Shown here piece by piece: positions 55,102 to 64,000 of a stretch of 64,000 nucleotides of DNA. The DNA is from Pirellulales bacterium (GTDB lineage: Bacteria > Planctomycetota > Planctomycetia > Pirellulales > Lacipirellulaceae), in assembly GCA_022448345.1 (NCBI GenBank), contig JAKVCB010000004.1:1-64000 (forward strand). Reading direction: 5' to 3'. The notes under the pieces were generated by a model. The model saw only the letters and a list, made by a program, of their open reading frames with translations. It searched no databases and was not told where the DNA came from. The number at the start of each line of letters is the position of its first letter. Positions within the stretch are counted from its first letter, which is position 1. Both the position numbers and the translations under genes were made by a program.

Positions 55102-56037
55102 TCATTCCCGAACGAAAGGCGAACCCGAAAATGACTGGCTTTGCGGCACTTGTGCCAAGCGGATCACAATCAGTTTTTGCTGATGGGCCGTGGCACCATC
55201 CACCGAATGGAAGTAGGTCCCGATTTTTCCTTCGGCGTCGGGGCGCCCCATCATAACCAGCATTTCACCTGGTGAAAGCGAAATGGTCATCTCTAACTCT
55301 TTAAAGACTTTGCGATCTCGCTTCGCCTCCTGACGCAGGACCCCATCTTCTCCTCCCATATAACGTAGTTTCTGAGGCCCATGATGAAGCTCGGGTACTA
55401 ACCTTAGTTCAACCGACTGGTCGGGCTGCGGCGTCACATCGATCGCAAAGACCGCCTGGGCATCTGCATAGGTGCAACCTCCCAACTCACCATCAATCGC
55501 TAACAACAGAGGAACCTCGCGAATCAATCCTGAAGCCTGGATTTCCGCGCGGCAACCCGCTTTGAGCTGCAAGCGACGACGCCTCACCATCGGTTCCACC
55601 GACGGATCAACCTGGTTCAGAATCAGGTTGTCAGCAGGAGGATCACGAGTCCCTGATTCGCCGTCAAGCTGAAGCGCGCGAGCAAGGGGATCTGGCAAGA
55701 AACTACCGACCACCCCCACCCGGAAACCATTGGTCGCCAACCGACGCCGGACGTCAACCGGTATCGGTGTTTCGTCGATCTCTCGCCAACTCGCGTTGCT
55801 AATCTCCCCGTCACTGCACGGGTAACGTGCCCAGAAAATCTCGACTGCAACACTGTCGGGGGATGATCGGATCGGGCGAAGTGGAGATTTGCCTACGGTC
55901 GCCGCAGGGTCATTCATCAACCGGCAACCGACCAGTAAGATTGGCAGCGAAAGCCCCCATCCACACCACCGTCTTAAGCGATACAGCTTGCTACATTTTT
56001 CCAGGGACACAACTGGGAAATTCTTTGATATCCACAT
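55102..56037 (-). CDS. putative lipoprotein, unknown
   Basis: A 311-residue protein. The N-terminal 37 residues contain a basic segment and a hydrophobic lipobox region (LSLPILLVGC), so it is probably lipid-anchored at that Cys. The mature part has beta-rich stretches (VAVEIFWARYPC, RVGVVGSFLPDPLARAL, VELRLVPELHHGPQK, MTISLSPGEMLVMMGRP) and may form a beta-sandwich as in secretion-related periplasmic proteins. Start at 56037 is chosen for the signal; the frame opens farther upstream. No family recognised. Confidence 0.6.
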   Translation of the reverse strand: MWISKNFPVVSLEKCSKLYRLRRWCGWGLSLPILLVGCRLMNDPAATVGKSPLRPIRSSPDSVAVEIFWARYPCSDGEISNASWREIDETPIPVDVRRRLATNGFRVGVVGSFLPDPLARALQLDGESGTRDPPADNLILNQVDPSVEPMVRRRRLQLKAGCRAEIQASGLIREVPLLLAIDGELGGCTYADAQAVFAIDVTPQPDQSVELRLVPELHHGPQKLRYMGGEDGVLRQEAKRDRKVFKELEMTISLSPGEMLVMMGRPDAEGKIGTYFHSVDGATAHQQKLIVIRLAQVPQSQSFSGSPFVRE

Positions 56038-56278
56038 TGGCAGAACGCCCATCGTTGCAACAAAGCAAACACCGAACAAAAATCAATAGACGTTTCAGCA
56101 TCAGCGACATCTGGCGATAAGGTTCGTCGATTCCCTCCCTCGACTCCTGATCCATTCAGTGAGGCAACCGTTTGGAACGACCCTGCCACAGTAGCACCGA
56201 AAACGAGCTGGCCTTGCTAGCATGCACAGAGGCAACTCGGGGGGCACAGGATACGAGAATCACAATCTCAGGTCAACG

Positions 56279-56884
56279 TTATGTTGATGGGATGATTTGT
56301 GGTGCAGGGATCCGTTCCCCGAATACGTGGCCATACTGCCCGGCCAAATCGTCGTACGAGTACTCCAAAAACTCGTAAACACCATGTGGAGGATCCAACG
56401 AAAGCCACGATCTGGCTAGTCGATCCATGGTGGCGTTGTATTGTTCCTGCGATGCCCCGTGCACATAGCATCTACCTTCATGACGTCGGAGATCGCCGTC
56501 AAATGCGGGGCTAATATGCCACAGTTCGTGCGCCACGGTGGAGAGCTTTTCTTCTACCGACTGATTCAGAAATCGCGGGAGATAGAAACTTAGAATGTAG
56601 AAATATTCAAGTCCGTTGTGATCTCGCACTGGCTGGCAACTGTACTGTCGACTGCCTCGCTGGATTGTAGTCGCGCCATGTTCGAAGCGCAAAGGAGTCA
56701 ATGAAGCCTGCAAACCATGGCTGACATTTTTACGCGCCTGACAAAAACTAATAGCGACCCGCTCCAAGTCTATGTGATGCAATTCTGGCAAGCGTTGGCA
56801 CATGTCGGTACAAAGATACCGCATGGCTAGCGTAAAATTAAACCCGCCAACGAGTTGATCGTCGTCGCCTGAATCAGAACACAT
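56279..56884 (-). CDS. putative HExxH metallopeptidase-like protein
   Basis: A 201-residue protein with HELWH in VAHELWHISPAFDG near residue 115, followed by RRHEGRCYVHG. This is the zincin motif with a possible third ligand. N-terminal cysteines and His-rich segments (CQRLPELHHIDLERV) may add metal sites. The fold looks like the small uncharacterised planctomycete metallopeptidases; substrate unknown. The start is uncertain: an upstream GTG at 56968 is in frame and the ATG at 56884 lacks a strong ribosome site. Confidence 0.55.
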   Translation of the reverse strand: MCSDSGDDDQLVGGFNFTLAMRYLCTDMCQRLPELHHIDLERVAISFCQARKNVSHGLQASLTPLRFEHGATTIQRGSRQYSCQPVRDHNGLEYFYILSFYLPRFLNQSVEEKLSTVAHELWHISPAFDGDLRRHEGRCYVHGASQEQYNATMDRLARSWLSLDPPHGVYEFLEYSYDDLAGQYGHVFGERIPAPQIIPST

Positions 56885-57013
56885 GGTCGCACGGCAATCG
56901 CAAAAACCTGTGAGAAATCTACCGAGAGCTGCTGGCAGCTTCCCGCGCGGAAGGAGCCATCCTTCCACACCGAGGAACTACGGTAATTTTAGCACGAATT
57001 GCGGATTTAACCG

Positions 57014-57721
57014 TTATGACTTTTCGTGCTTATCCGCTGGAGGTGATTCTACCGATTCATCAGCGGGTGCCATGTCTGCCTCAGCTTCTTCATCCTGCTC
57101 GCCAGCAGGCTCTGCATTTGCAGTTTCGACCTGTTCATCCGCTGAGTCATCGCTATCCGAGGCATCAAAGTCCGGCTTGAAACTCCGTTCTACCACCCGA
57201 TCTCGAACTCCCACGAACTCAAGGATGGCTCTAGTCCCAGAATCTCCCAGGCGCGGCTTGCTAAGGCAGATAATCCGCGTATAGCCACCCGGGCGTTCGA
57301 GAAATCTGGGGGCAACCTCATCAAAGAGAATAGTGACGGCGTCTTTGTCACCCAGAAGCTTCTGGCAGCGGCGGCGGGCATCAACAGCCGGAGCCATTGC
57401 CGCATTCCACTTTTGCCACTGTTCACTGGTCCGCCAAGCACGATACTCCTGGGTACCGCGATCGGCACTGCTTGCATATTCCGCAGCTGCGTCCACAGCG
57501 GCCAGGGAACGCCTTGCGATGGTCACACACTTTTCGACCAAAGGGCGAACTTCCTTTGCCTTACTGACGGTGGTAACCACCCTCCCTTTAACCTTAGGTG
57601 CATTCTCATCAAACTCCGCATCCCGCTCGGTAAGAATGAGGGAACTGGCCAAGTTGCGCAGGAGGGCGCGTTGATGTTTGGGGTTGCGACCGAGCTTGCG
57701 GCCACGTCGACGGTGTCGCAT
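57014..57721 (-). CDS. rplQ: 50S ribosomal protein L17, enlarged
   Basis: A 235-residue L17 (E. coli 127). The N-terminus MRHRRRGRKLGRNPKHQRALLRN and the end of the core, PGGYTRIICLSKPRLGDSG, are canonical. Extra parts are an insertion after ILTERDAEF, a longer one around ADRGTQEYRAWRTSEQW, and an acidic tail of about 60 residues (DASDSDDSADEQVET). It is the last gene of the alpha operon here. The tail is very acidic and resembles disordered tails. Confidence 0.9.
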   Translation of the reverse strand: MRHRRRGRKLGRNPKHQRALLRNLASSLILTERDAEFDENAPKVKGRVVTTVSKAKEVRPLVEKCVTIARRSLAAVDAAAEYASSADRGTQEYRAWRTSEQWQKWNAAMAPAVDARRRCQKLLGDKDAVTILFDEVAPRFLERPGGYTRIICLSKPRLGDSGTRAILEFVGVRDRVVERSFKPDFDASDSDDSADEQVETANAEPAGEQDEEAEADMAPADESVESPPADKHEKS

Positions 57722-57784
57722 GGAACTAGAATTCGGATTTTAGGGGAAACTGGATTTTGAAAAAATGTCTTACTAGCTGGCGGA

Positions 57785-58777
57785 CTATACGCTTGCAGGA
57801 ACCGATATACGCATCCCTAAATGCAAACCAAGTTCGACGAGCTTGGCTTGAATTTCGGTCAATGTCGTTTCGCCAAAGTTCCGCACTTCCAACAAATCGT
57901 CCGGGTTGTGGATCACCAGGTCGCGAATCAACATAATGTTTTCCGATTCAAGGCAGTTACTCGCTCGAACCGAAAGATGGAGTTCTGAAATCGGCAGGTT
58001 GAGCTTGGCTTCGACCGAAGGATCAATCGATGATCCTGTCACTGGCTGTCCTGCTGAACGCACCTGGGATCCAAGTTGGCTGTACTGCACAAACGGGTTA
58101 AGGTGTTTGCGGAGGATTTTGGTCGATTCGACCAAGGCCATTTCTGGTCCAATGGAACCGTCAGTCCAAATCTCTACGGTTAATTTATCGTAGTTGGTCT
58201 TTTGGCCAACGCGCGTTTCTTCGACCTCATAGCGAACTCGCACGACCGGGCTATAAACCGCATCGATGGGAATAATACCGATCTCCTGAATGTCTTCACT
58301 GTGCTCCGTTGCCGCAACGTAACCCCTCCCATTTTCAACCACCATCTCCATCACAAACGGGACGTCCTCGGTCAGGGTTGCCAGGACATGATCTGGATTG
58401 ATGACTTCGACCGATTCATCTGTTTCAATATCAGCCGCAGTGATCGGGCCCTTTTGATTCTTTTCCACCCGAAGCACACGGGTCTGGCTACTGTGGTTTT
58501 TGACGACCAGCGACTTCACATTGAGCACAATGTCCGTGACGTCCTCAATGACGCCCGTAATGGTTGTGAATTCATGCTGGGCATTATGAACCTTAATTTG
58601 AGTTACAGCACTCCCCTCCAAACTGGAGAGCAGAATTCGACGCAACCCATTGCCAATCGTCGAGCCAAAACCACGTTCAAATGGCTCGGCAACAAACTTT
58701 CCATAAGTCGCTGTGAGAGTGTTGTCATCACACACAACGACACTCGGCAGTTCCAATCCACGCCATCGGATATGCAT
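57785..58777 (-). CDS. rpoA: RNA polymerase alpha subunit
   Basis: A 330-residue alpha subunit with the N-terminal dimerisation domain ([23 protein letters not shown]) and the C-terminal DNA-binding domain ([29 protein letters not shown]). Length matches E. coli (329). A GAGGAGA site precedes its ATG. It lies between rpsD and rplQ, the normal order of the alpha operon. Confidence 0.97.
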   Translation of the reverse strand: MHIRWRGLELPSVVVCDDNTLTATYGKFVAEPFERGFGSTIGNGLRRILLSSLEGSAVTQIKVHNAQHEFTTITGVIEDVTDIVLNVKSLVVKNHSSQTRVLRVEKNQKGPITAADIETDESVEVINPDHVLATLTEDVPFVMEMVVENGRGYVAATEHSEDIQEIGIIPIDAVYSPVVRVRYEVEETRVGQKTNYDKLTVEIWTDGSIGPEMALVESTKILRKHLNPFVQYSQLGSQVRSAGQPVTGSSIDPSVEAKLNLPISELHLSVRASNCLESENIMLIRDLVIHNPDDLLEVRNFGETTLTEIQAKLVELGLHLGMRISVPASV

Positions 58778-58892
58778 TTTTGTGTCTCTCCTCTGGTGAA
58801 AGCTGTTAACAGGTTTTCACAAAACCGCTTGCGTCGCCCGGCCCCATGTCTCAAACACAAGTTACCGAGAGACCTCCCTAGGTGGTAGCCGA

Positions 58893-59519
58893 CTACCTCG
58901 AACAGAGTTCAACTATCAACTGCGTCCGAACGGGCAACGAAACATCTTCGGCCCCAGGTAACCGTCCCATGACGCCTTCAGGAATGTCGGTCTCAGCAAC
59001 CGACAAAAAATCGGGGATATCCCGGGAAACTTCGGCTTTGGAAGCACGAATCATATCGAGGCTCTTGGCCCGATTCTTCACCCGGATGACATCGCCAACA
59101 CGAACTTCATAGCTAGGTACATTCACGCGGTGCCCATTGATCGTGATGTGTCCATGGCAAATCATCTGTCTTGCCTGATTGCGGCTTAGGCCAAAACCAA
59201 GCCGATGCACGATATTGTCAAGCCTCCGCTCCAACAAACTCATCAAGGTATCACCGGTATTCCCCTTCGACTTCTCCGCGTGACTGAAATAACGGCGGAA
59301 TTGGCGCTCCAACACTCCATAACAGTGTTTGACTTTCTGCTTCTCACGGAGATGAATACCATAGTCGGTTGGCTTGCTACGTCTTCCGACATGCTGCCCT
59401 GGAGGTGCCTCGCGCCGCTCAAAGGCGCACTTGGGAGTATCACAACGGTTACCCTTGAGGAACAATTTCATCCCGTCGCGACGACAAAGACGACAGACGG
59501 GACCGGTGTAACGTGCCAT
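58893..59519 (-). CDS. rpsD: 30S ribosomal protein S4
   Basis: A 208-residue S4. The N-terminal zinc knuckle has CRLCRRDG and CDTPKC (four Cys). The S4 RNA-binding domain is at RRLDNIVHRLGFGLSRNQARQ. The start at 59519 gives the canonical MARYTGP. S4 nucleates 16S rRNA folding and often represses the alpha operon. The zinc-binding form differs from E. coli, which lacks this cysteine set. Confidence 0.97.
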   Translation of the reverse strand: MARYTGPVCRLCRRDGMKLFLKGNRCDTPKCAFERREAPPGQHVGRRSKPTDYGIHLREKQKVKHCYGVLERQFRRYFSHAEKSKGNTGDTLMSLLERRLDNIVHRLGFGLSRNQARQMICHGHITINGHRVNVPSYEVRVGDVIRVKNRAKSLDMIRASKAEVSRDIPDFLSVAETDIPEGVMGRLPGAEDVSLPVRTQLIVELCSR

Positions 59520-59618
59520 ATTTCTGAATACCAAATTAGCAGTTAGATTTTCTTGTTTTGGGCTCTCGGGCATCAACGAGTTACGCGTTTCACCCGCCGA
59601 GTCGTGACAACAGGGCCC

Positions 59619-60008
59619 TTACACACGACGCTTTTTGCGAGGTCGACATCCGTTGTGCGGCAACGGAGTGATATCTTCGATTGATTTAACTTTCAAGCCA
59701 GCGGCTTCCAGTGACGTGATCGCACTCTCTCGACCACTGCCAGGCCCCTTGACCTTCACATCCACTTCTCTCATACCGAATTTTTTCGCTTTATCCGCTA
59801 CCTGCTGCGCTGCCATCTGCCCCGCAAATGGCGTACTTTTGCGACTTCCCTTGAAACCACTGGTTCCCGCGCTTGCCCAACACAAGGTGTCACCCTTGGT
59901 ATCGGTGATGGTGACGGTGGTGTTGTTAAACGTCGCTCGAATGAAAGCAATACCCACCGACACATTGCGGCGAACTTTCTTTTTCGTTTTCTTTTTCGCT
60001 TTAGCCAT
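59619..60008 (-). CDS. rpsK: 30S ribosomal protein S11
   Basis: A 129-residue S11. Its N-terminus is very basic ([16 protein letters not shown]), followed by the core [22 protein letters not shown] and the C-terminal [18 protein letters not shown] shared by all bacterial S11 proteins. Standard alpha-operon position between rpsM and rpsD. Confidence 0.97.
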   Translation of the reverse strand: MAKAKKKTKKKVRRNVSVGIAFIRATFNNTTVTITDTKGDTLCWASAGTSGFKGSRKSTPFAGQMAAQQVADKAKKFGMREVDVKVKGPGSGRESAITSLEAAGLKVKSIEDITPLPHNGCRPRKKRRV

Positions 60009-60115
60009 ACTAAACCACTGAAATTAGGACTTGTTCGTCTAAATAGCGGGTTCCTGAACACTTCATCGCAACAACCACCACACAATAGCCGGTGTTGTTT
60101 TGTCCCGCCAACCAC

Positions 60116-60499
60116 TTAACGCAAATCTTTCACGCCTTTCTTGCCAGCAACTGTCTTCTTGGGCCCCTTGCGTGTGCGTGCATTTGTCTTTGTCCGCTGA
60201 CCTCGCACTGGCAAACCCCGTCGATGCCGCAAACCGCGATAGCATCCAATATCCCGCAACCGCGATATGTTCTGCGTTGTTTGCCGACGCAACTGACCTT
60301 CGACAACATAGTCCTTGTCCAACAAGTTGGCGATCCGCGCCACCGCATCCTCACCCAAGTCACGGGCCTTCAACAGCGGATCAACACCCGCCTTATGGCA
60401 CAGCTCTCGAGCGGTCCTCGAACCCACCCCATATAAATAAGTCAGCGATATGACTGTCGGCCGATCGGGCGGTATGTCTACACCTAGTAAGCGTGGCAT
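60116..60499 (-). CDS. rpsM: 30S ribosomal protein S13
   Basis: A 127-residue S13. MPRLLGVDIPPDRPTVISL, YGVGSRTARELC and the C-terminal GLRHRRGLPVRGQRTKTNART are the universal blocks; the tail GPKKTVAGKK is basic. Adjacent to rpmJ upstream and rpsK downstream. Confidence 0.97.
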   Translation of the reverse strand: MPRLLGVDIPPDRPTVISLTYLYGVGSRTARELCHKAGVDPLLKARDLGEDAVARIANLLDKDYVVEGQLRRQTTQNISRLRDIGCYRGLRHRRGLPVRGQRTKTNARTRKGPKKTVAGKKGVKDLR

Positions 60500-60636
60500 A
60501 ACTTCAAGACTTTCTCTCGGTACTCAGGTCAGGGGGCAAACACGTTGGCAATGCTTGCCAAATCCGTGCTTGCTAAACCTGTTTTTAACTAACCCTGTTA
60601 CAACGGTCTCTATCCCAACAACGTCTTCCGACGCTG

Positions 60637-60750
60637 TTACCCTTGACGCTGCTTGTGACGCGGGTTGGAACAAACCACGTAAACAACACCACGCCTACGG
60701 ACAACTTTGCATTTATCGCAAATCCGTTTCACACTCGAGCGAACTTTCAT
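60637..60750 (-). CDS. rpmJ: 50S ribosomal protein L36
   Basis: A 37-residue L36, too short for usual ORF cut-offs. It starts [19 protein letters not shown] and ends PRHKQRQG, with the zinc ligands C11, C14, C27 and H32. It is the Cys-containing form and lies directly before rpsM, as in most bacteria. Confidence 0.96.
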   Translation of the reverse strand: MKVRSSVKRICDKCKVVRRRGVVYVVCSNPRHKQRQG

Positions 60751-61164
60751 CGTCCGGACTCCTAATTTGCCTTTGAGGACTCGTGGTTCACTACAACTCC
60801 ACGTTTTATCCAACCGGCTTAACTTACTTCACGCTTGTTCGCCAACGTAATTCTTCTTGTTCGTTTCCCAGGTCCACCAACGCATTTGCCAGGACCAACA
60901 CTTCTACGGCTGGTTGCTGCAAACCCTCTTGGCACCATCCGAAACCACGCCAAACAGCCAATCAGTATCGGTCGACACTCCGCTTGTCCGCAGTTTGTTC
61001 GGGGCCCGCCTTCCGGACTGATACTCAGCCCGCCGACCGCCACAAACCAGCGACGGAAACACCGCTGGGAGACCATGGCAAACGCCTAAGTATAAGGAGT
61101 CGGATCCCCTGACGGCAACCCCCCCAACACCCCCAAAACAGCATCTTTTGCCGTTTCTGGGGAT
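60751..61164. other. gene-free stretch between map and rpmJ
   Basis: About 410 bases with no convincing gene on either strand. In many bacteria infA (IF-1) lies here; no infA-like sequence was found. A hyphenated inverted repeat close to the map stop is listed separately. A promoter for the rpmJ-rplQ group may lie here. Confidence 0.6.
61104..61164 (-). terminator. hyphenated inverted repeat after map
   Basis: Arms ATCCCC and CGGCAA (61104-61109, 61113-61118) pair with TTGCCG and GGGGAT (61148-61153, 61159-61164), just after the map stop. There is no T tract, so it could be an RNA structure, a weak terminator or a processing site. Confidence 0.35.
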
Positions 61165-61977
61165 CTAACCCACCGGCTCCGCCGCTTCTTCCGATCGGGG
61201 GGCCTGGGTCAACAAGAACGGACCATCGTGTCGTACTGCAATCGTATGCTCAAAATGGGCACTTAGCAGTCCATCGACGGTCATTTGCGTCCAGTAGTCT
61301 GGGGCCATTTTGACGGATTTACTGCCCATATTAACCATGGGCTCGACAGCCATCACCAAACCAGGCTCAATCCGGAAATCTCCAGCCCCACGTAGCGAGC
61401 GGCTCAAAAAATTGGGTACTTGCGGCTCCTCATGCAATTGCCGACCAATCCCATGCCCGACAAAACACTCGACTACCGAAAAACCATGGTCGTAAACGTA
61501 GCTACCCATCTCACGTGCAACTTCGCTCCACATGCTTTTCTTTTTCATGAGCTCAACAGCAAGCTCAAGCGTTTCCCGAGTTACATTGAGGAGTTTTTCG
61601 GCCTCTGGTGCCAATTGGCCCACCGCGTAGGTACAGGCAGCATCTCCACACCAGCCATTTAGTTTTCCCCCTATATCGACACTGACAATGTCGCCTGCTT
61701 CGAGCGGACGATCATTGGGAATCCCATGCACAACTTCATCGTTAACGCTGGTACAGATGACTGCCGGAAACGGAGGTTTGCCCTCAGAGGCGTTGGGATA
61801 ATCAAGAAATAAAGGCGTTACATCCGTCTTGGCAAAATAGTCCGCCACTTTTGCGTTCAGCTGGGCCGTTGTCGCACCCGGCACAACCTGTTGGCTCACC
61901 AAATCATGCGCCTGCCACACGGCGAGCCCCGCCTGCCGCATGAGGTTGATTTCTCGTTCTGATTTGAGGTGAAGCAC
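61165..61977 (-). CDS. map: methionine aminopeptidase type I
   Basis: A 270-residue map. The metal ligands are visible in order: Asp in VSVDIGGKLNGWCGDAAC (two), His in FVGHGIGRQLHE, Glu in MAVEPMVNMG, and Glu in AHFEHT. NDEVVHGIP holds the active-site His. It removes the initiator methionine. Lies between adk and the rpmJ group, with secY and adk upstream in the same direction. Confidence 0.96.
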   Translation of the reverse strand: MLHLKSEREINLMRQAGLAVWQAHDLVSQQVVPGATTAQLNAKVADYFAKTDVTPLFLDYPNASEGKPPFPAVICTSVNDEVVHGIPNDRPLEAGDIVSVDIGGKLNGWCGDAACTYAVGQLAPEAEKLLNVTRETLELAVELMKKKSMWSEVAREMGSYVYDHGFSVVECFVGHGIGRQLHEEPQVPNFLSRSLRGAGDFRIEPGLVMAVEPMVNMGSKSVKMAPDYWTQMTVDGLLSAHFEHTIAVRHDGPFLLTQAPRSEEAAEPVG

Positions 61978-62063
61978 AGCAATACCAACTTAAACTCAAT
62001 GAACGCTGCGCAGGTTACAAATTCCCTAACCGCGCAATGCAGGAGCGATCCAACATCTATGCG

Positions 62064-62624
62064 TTATTTACCAACTTTATCTACGGCAACCTTTATTCTA
62101 GCAAATATCTCATCTGGATTACCTTCGCCACAAATGGTTTCGACCAAATCGCGTTGATGGTAATAACTGATCACAGGTTTCGTCAAAGCGTCGTACTGCT
62201 GGAGTCGCTCCCGGATCACTTCTTCGGTATCGTCGCTACGCCCGCGTTGTAAAAGTCGCGAAATCAGCTCGTCTGTTCCTATTGAAAGTTCCAGCACGAG
62301 TTCAACAGCCAAATTCTTCTCGCCTAACAGGCGATCGAGTACCTCGGCCTGAGAAACTGTTCGCGGAAATCCGTCGAACAAGAAACCCGTTTCACAATCG
62401 TCTTGGTCCAGTCGGTTAACAACGATATCCAAAACCGTTTCATCCGGTACCAATTTGCCAGCGTCGATATAGGCTGCTGCCTCCCGGCCAGATTTGGTCC
62501 CTGCCTGACATGCGTCACGAAGCACCTCGCCGGTAGAAAGATGGGGAATTGCCAAGTCGCGTCCCAGTCGGGTCGCTTGTGTCCCTTTCCCAGCACCAGG
62601 TGGTCCCATGAACACGATTCGCAT
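62064..62624 (-). CDS. adk: adenylate kinase, short form
   Basis: A 186-residue adenylate kinase, short-lid type. P-loop GPPGAGKGTQ, AMP-binding HLSTGEVLRDA and DGFPRTVSQAE. The lid is reduced to a short turn near RGRSDDTEEV, without the zinc cysteines of the long form. It makes ADP from ATP and AMP. Position between secY and map is standard. Confidence 0.95.
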   Translation of the reverse strand: MRIVFMGPPGAGKGTQATRLGRDLAIPHLSTGEVLRDACQAGTKSGREAAAYIDAGKLVPDETVLDIVVNRLDQDDCETGFLFDGFPRTVSQAEVLDRLLGEKNLAVELVLELSIGTDELISRLLQRGRSDDTEEVIRERLQQYDALTKPVISYYHQRDLVETICGEGNPDEIFARIKVAVDKVGK

Positions 62625-62671
62625 GACAATCACAACTCCTGACGATTCCGCCGATCAATTGGCTCAACAAA

Positions 62672-64000
62672 TCATTCGAGCAGGCCCTGATGGTTCCTCA
62701 TCACGAGGTGACTATCAATTTTTTGCACCAGGTCAAATGCAACGCTGACCGCAATCAACAAGCTTGTCCCGCCATAAAAGCTCGCCACCAAAAAACTGAC
62801 CCCCAGTGACGACGATATCAAAGTCGGAATGATCGCCACCAGAGCCAGAAAACCAGCACCAACGTACGTGATCCGAACCATGACCTTCTCAAGATAGTCT
62901 GCAGTCCGCTTGCCTGGCCGATAACCCGGAATGAATGAACCAAAGTTTTTCAAGTTGTCCGCCATATCCTTCGGGTTGAAAGTAATGGCCGTCCAGAAGT
63001 AACAGAAAAAGTAAATCAATACCAAATAGCTAATATTGTAGAGGAAACTATTGCGGTCATAGACGTCGTTCAAGAATCCAAAGAAGGTGGCCAAAAAACC
63101 ACCCTCCTCCCAGCGAATGGCCGCCATCTGCTGAACAACAATCAGCGGAAACATGAGTAAGCTGCTTGCGAAAATGATGGGCATAACGCCCGCCTGGTTG
63201 ACTTTTAACGGCAGATATTGTCGCGTACCACCGAAAACCCGCCTTCCCCGAACGTGCTTGGCACTTTGCATTGGTATCCGCCGTTGACCGAGCGTGATAA
63301 ACACCACTCCCACGATTACCGCCACAAACACAAAAGCCAGCAGCACCAGATTCTCCACCCCGAGTTTTGTCCCGCCGCCGCCGATTTCGATCGTGGCCGA
63401 CTCAAGCAGAGTGACACCCGCACCAGGCATCGATGCCAAAATACCTGCCATGATGAGTAAACTGATCCCATTGCCAATACCATACTCGTCGATTTGCTCA
63501 CCCAGCCACATTAAGAAGACGGTACCACTGGTCATGGTCAACACGCTGGTCACTTTCCAACCAAACTGCAGGTCACCACCTTCGGTGAGGAAACTTGGGT
63601 CAACTAAACCCTGCCCGACGACGAAGGTATTCACCCAAAACCAGCTTTGCACAATACAAATCACGACAGTCGCATACCGCGTGTATTCATTAATTTTTTT
63701 TCGGCCAGCCTCGCCTTCTTTTTGCAACTGCTCCAAGGGAGGATAAACACTGCCCAGTAGCTGAAAAATAATCGATGCCGAAATGTAAGGCATGATCCCC
63801 AGGCCAAAAATTGTCACCTGGCTTAACGGACTGGCACTGAGCACGGCAACGGCTTGCAGCATGTCACCAAGTCCGCCGGAGCTGCTTTTTAAAGCCTCAA
63901 CCGCAGCCGTATTCGTGATGGGTAGCGGCACCTGAAAACCGATACGGTAAATCCCCAGCATCCCCAGTGTCAGCAAAATTTTCTGACGCAGCTCAGGGAT
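62672..64000 (-). CDS. secY: preprotein translocase subunit SecY (N-terminus cut by window edge)
   Basis: The C-terminal 442 residues of SecY, the channel of the Sec translocon. The frame runs through the end of the window (ending in IPELRQKILLTLG), so the first residues lie outside. Key parts: the plug-helix region ALKSSSGGLGDMLQAVAV, about ten transmembrane helices, LGEQIDEYGIGNGISL, and the cytoplasmic loop with GQRRIPMQSAKHVRGRR that contacts the ribosome. Upstream of adk in the same direction, as in the spc operon. Confidence 0.96.
   Translation of the reverse strand: MPELRQKILLTLGMLGIYRIGFQVPLPITNTAAVEALKSSSGGLGDMLQAVAVLSASPLSQVTIFGLGIMPYISASIIFQLLGSVYPPLEQLQKEGEAGRKKINEYTRYATVVICIVQSWFWVNTFVVGQGLVDPSFLTEGGDLQFGWKVTSVLTMTSGTVFLMWLGEQIDEYGIGNGISLLIMAGILASMPGAGVTLLESATIEIGGGGTKLGVENLVLLAFVFVAVIVGVVFITLGQRRIPMQSAKHVRGRRVFGGTRQYLPLKVNQAGVMPIIFASSLLMFPLIVVQQMAAIRWEEGGFLATFFGFLNDVYDRNSFLYNISYLVLIYFFCYFWTAITFNPKDMADNLKNFGSFIPGYRPGKRTADYLEKVMVRITYVGAGFLALVAIIPTLISSSLGVSFLVASFYGGTSLLIAVSVAFDLVQKIDSHLVMRNHQGLLE

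Noticed and set aside
60092..60453. Plus-strand frames of about 115 codons opposite rpsM
   Set aside because: Antisense to a universal ribosomal protein gene.
1..64000. CRISPR array, insertion sequence or prophage
   Set aside because: No repeat-spacer array, transposase, integrase or phage structural gene was seen anywhere in the window.

Overview
This window looks like a chromosomal segment of a planctomycete, most likely a Pirellulales-type genome. The signs are a DUF1559 prepilin-leader protein paired with a small lipoprotein, two proteins with DUF1080 (3-keto-disaccharide hydrolase) domains, an S9 prolyl oligopeptidase, sulfatase-modifying-factor and DUF3891-type proteins, many secreted proteins of unknown function, and weak or absent Shine-Dalgarno sites in front of several genes. 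No rRNA operon, CRISPR array, insertion sequence, integrase or phage gene was seen. I assigned family and organism by reading the sequence, without a database search.

Layout. 1-7.7 kb: the tail of an MFS exporter, small hypotheticals, an ABM-domain protein, a class 3 lipase, a DegT aminotransferase preceded by a truncated SnoaL-like gene, a lipoprotein with an FGE-sulfatase fold, and a YbfB/YjiJ-type MFS transporter. 7.8-12 kb: a LarA-like racemase divergent from a Gfo/Idh/MocA oxidoreductase, with a perfect GntR-style palindrome in front of larA, then a class I aminotransferase. 12.2-18.1 kb: a two-gene AddB/AddA-like recombination helicase-nuclease with a 4-base overlap. 18.2-24.1 kb: a complete selenocysteine locus, with selD (fused to an N-terminal flavoprotein) divergent from selB-selA-tRNA-Sec. 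24.2-36 kb: a glutamine synthetase homologue, TerC, the DUF1559/lipoprotein pair, the S9 peptidase, a divergent YchF-type nucleotide-binding protein, a Ca/Na antiporter, and a DUF485 + ActP-like sodium symporter pair. 36-46 kb: a DUF1080-sugar dehydrogenase fusion, a GT2 glycosyltransferase, a second DUF1080 protein, and a Fur/Zur regulator facing a promoter with five TTGCAT hexamers and a Cys-rich MerC protein. A BASS transporter, an SDR epimerase and a JmjC/cupin-8 protein follow. 46-57 kb: acetolactate synthase, hypotheticals, a degenerate PP2C-like protein, obgE, rpmA, secreted proteins, an EF-hand repeat protein, DUF3891, and a HExxH protein. 57-64 kb: the distal spc/alpha ribosomal cluster on the minus strand (secY-adk-map-rpmJ-rpsM-rpsK-rpsD-rpoA-rplQ).

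How the genes work together. The selenium genes form one pathway: SelD makes selenophosphate, SelA charges tRNA-Sec with it, and SelB delivers that tRNA at recoded UGA codons. The AddAB-like pair would process double-strand breaks. The Fur/Zur-MerC region looks like a metal-responsive unit. The ribosomal cluster is standard apart from a markedly enlarged L17 and a gene-free stretch of about 0.4 kb between map and rpmJ. I found no obvious new defence or mobile system. The most interesting points are the reiterated TTGCAT promoter, the selD fusion locus, the symporter insertion, the degenerate phosphatase, the duplicated ribosome-binding repeat and the operator-like palindrome.
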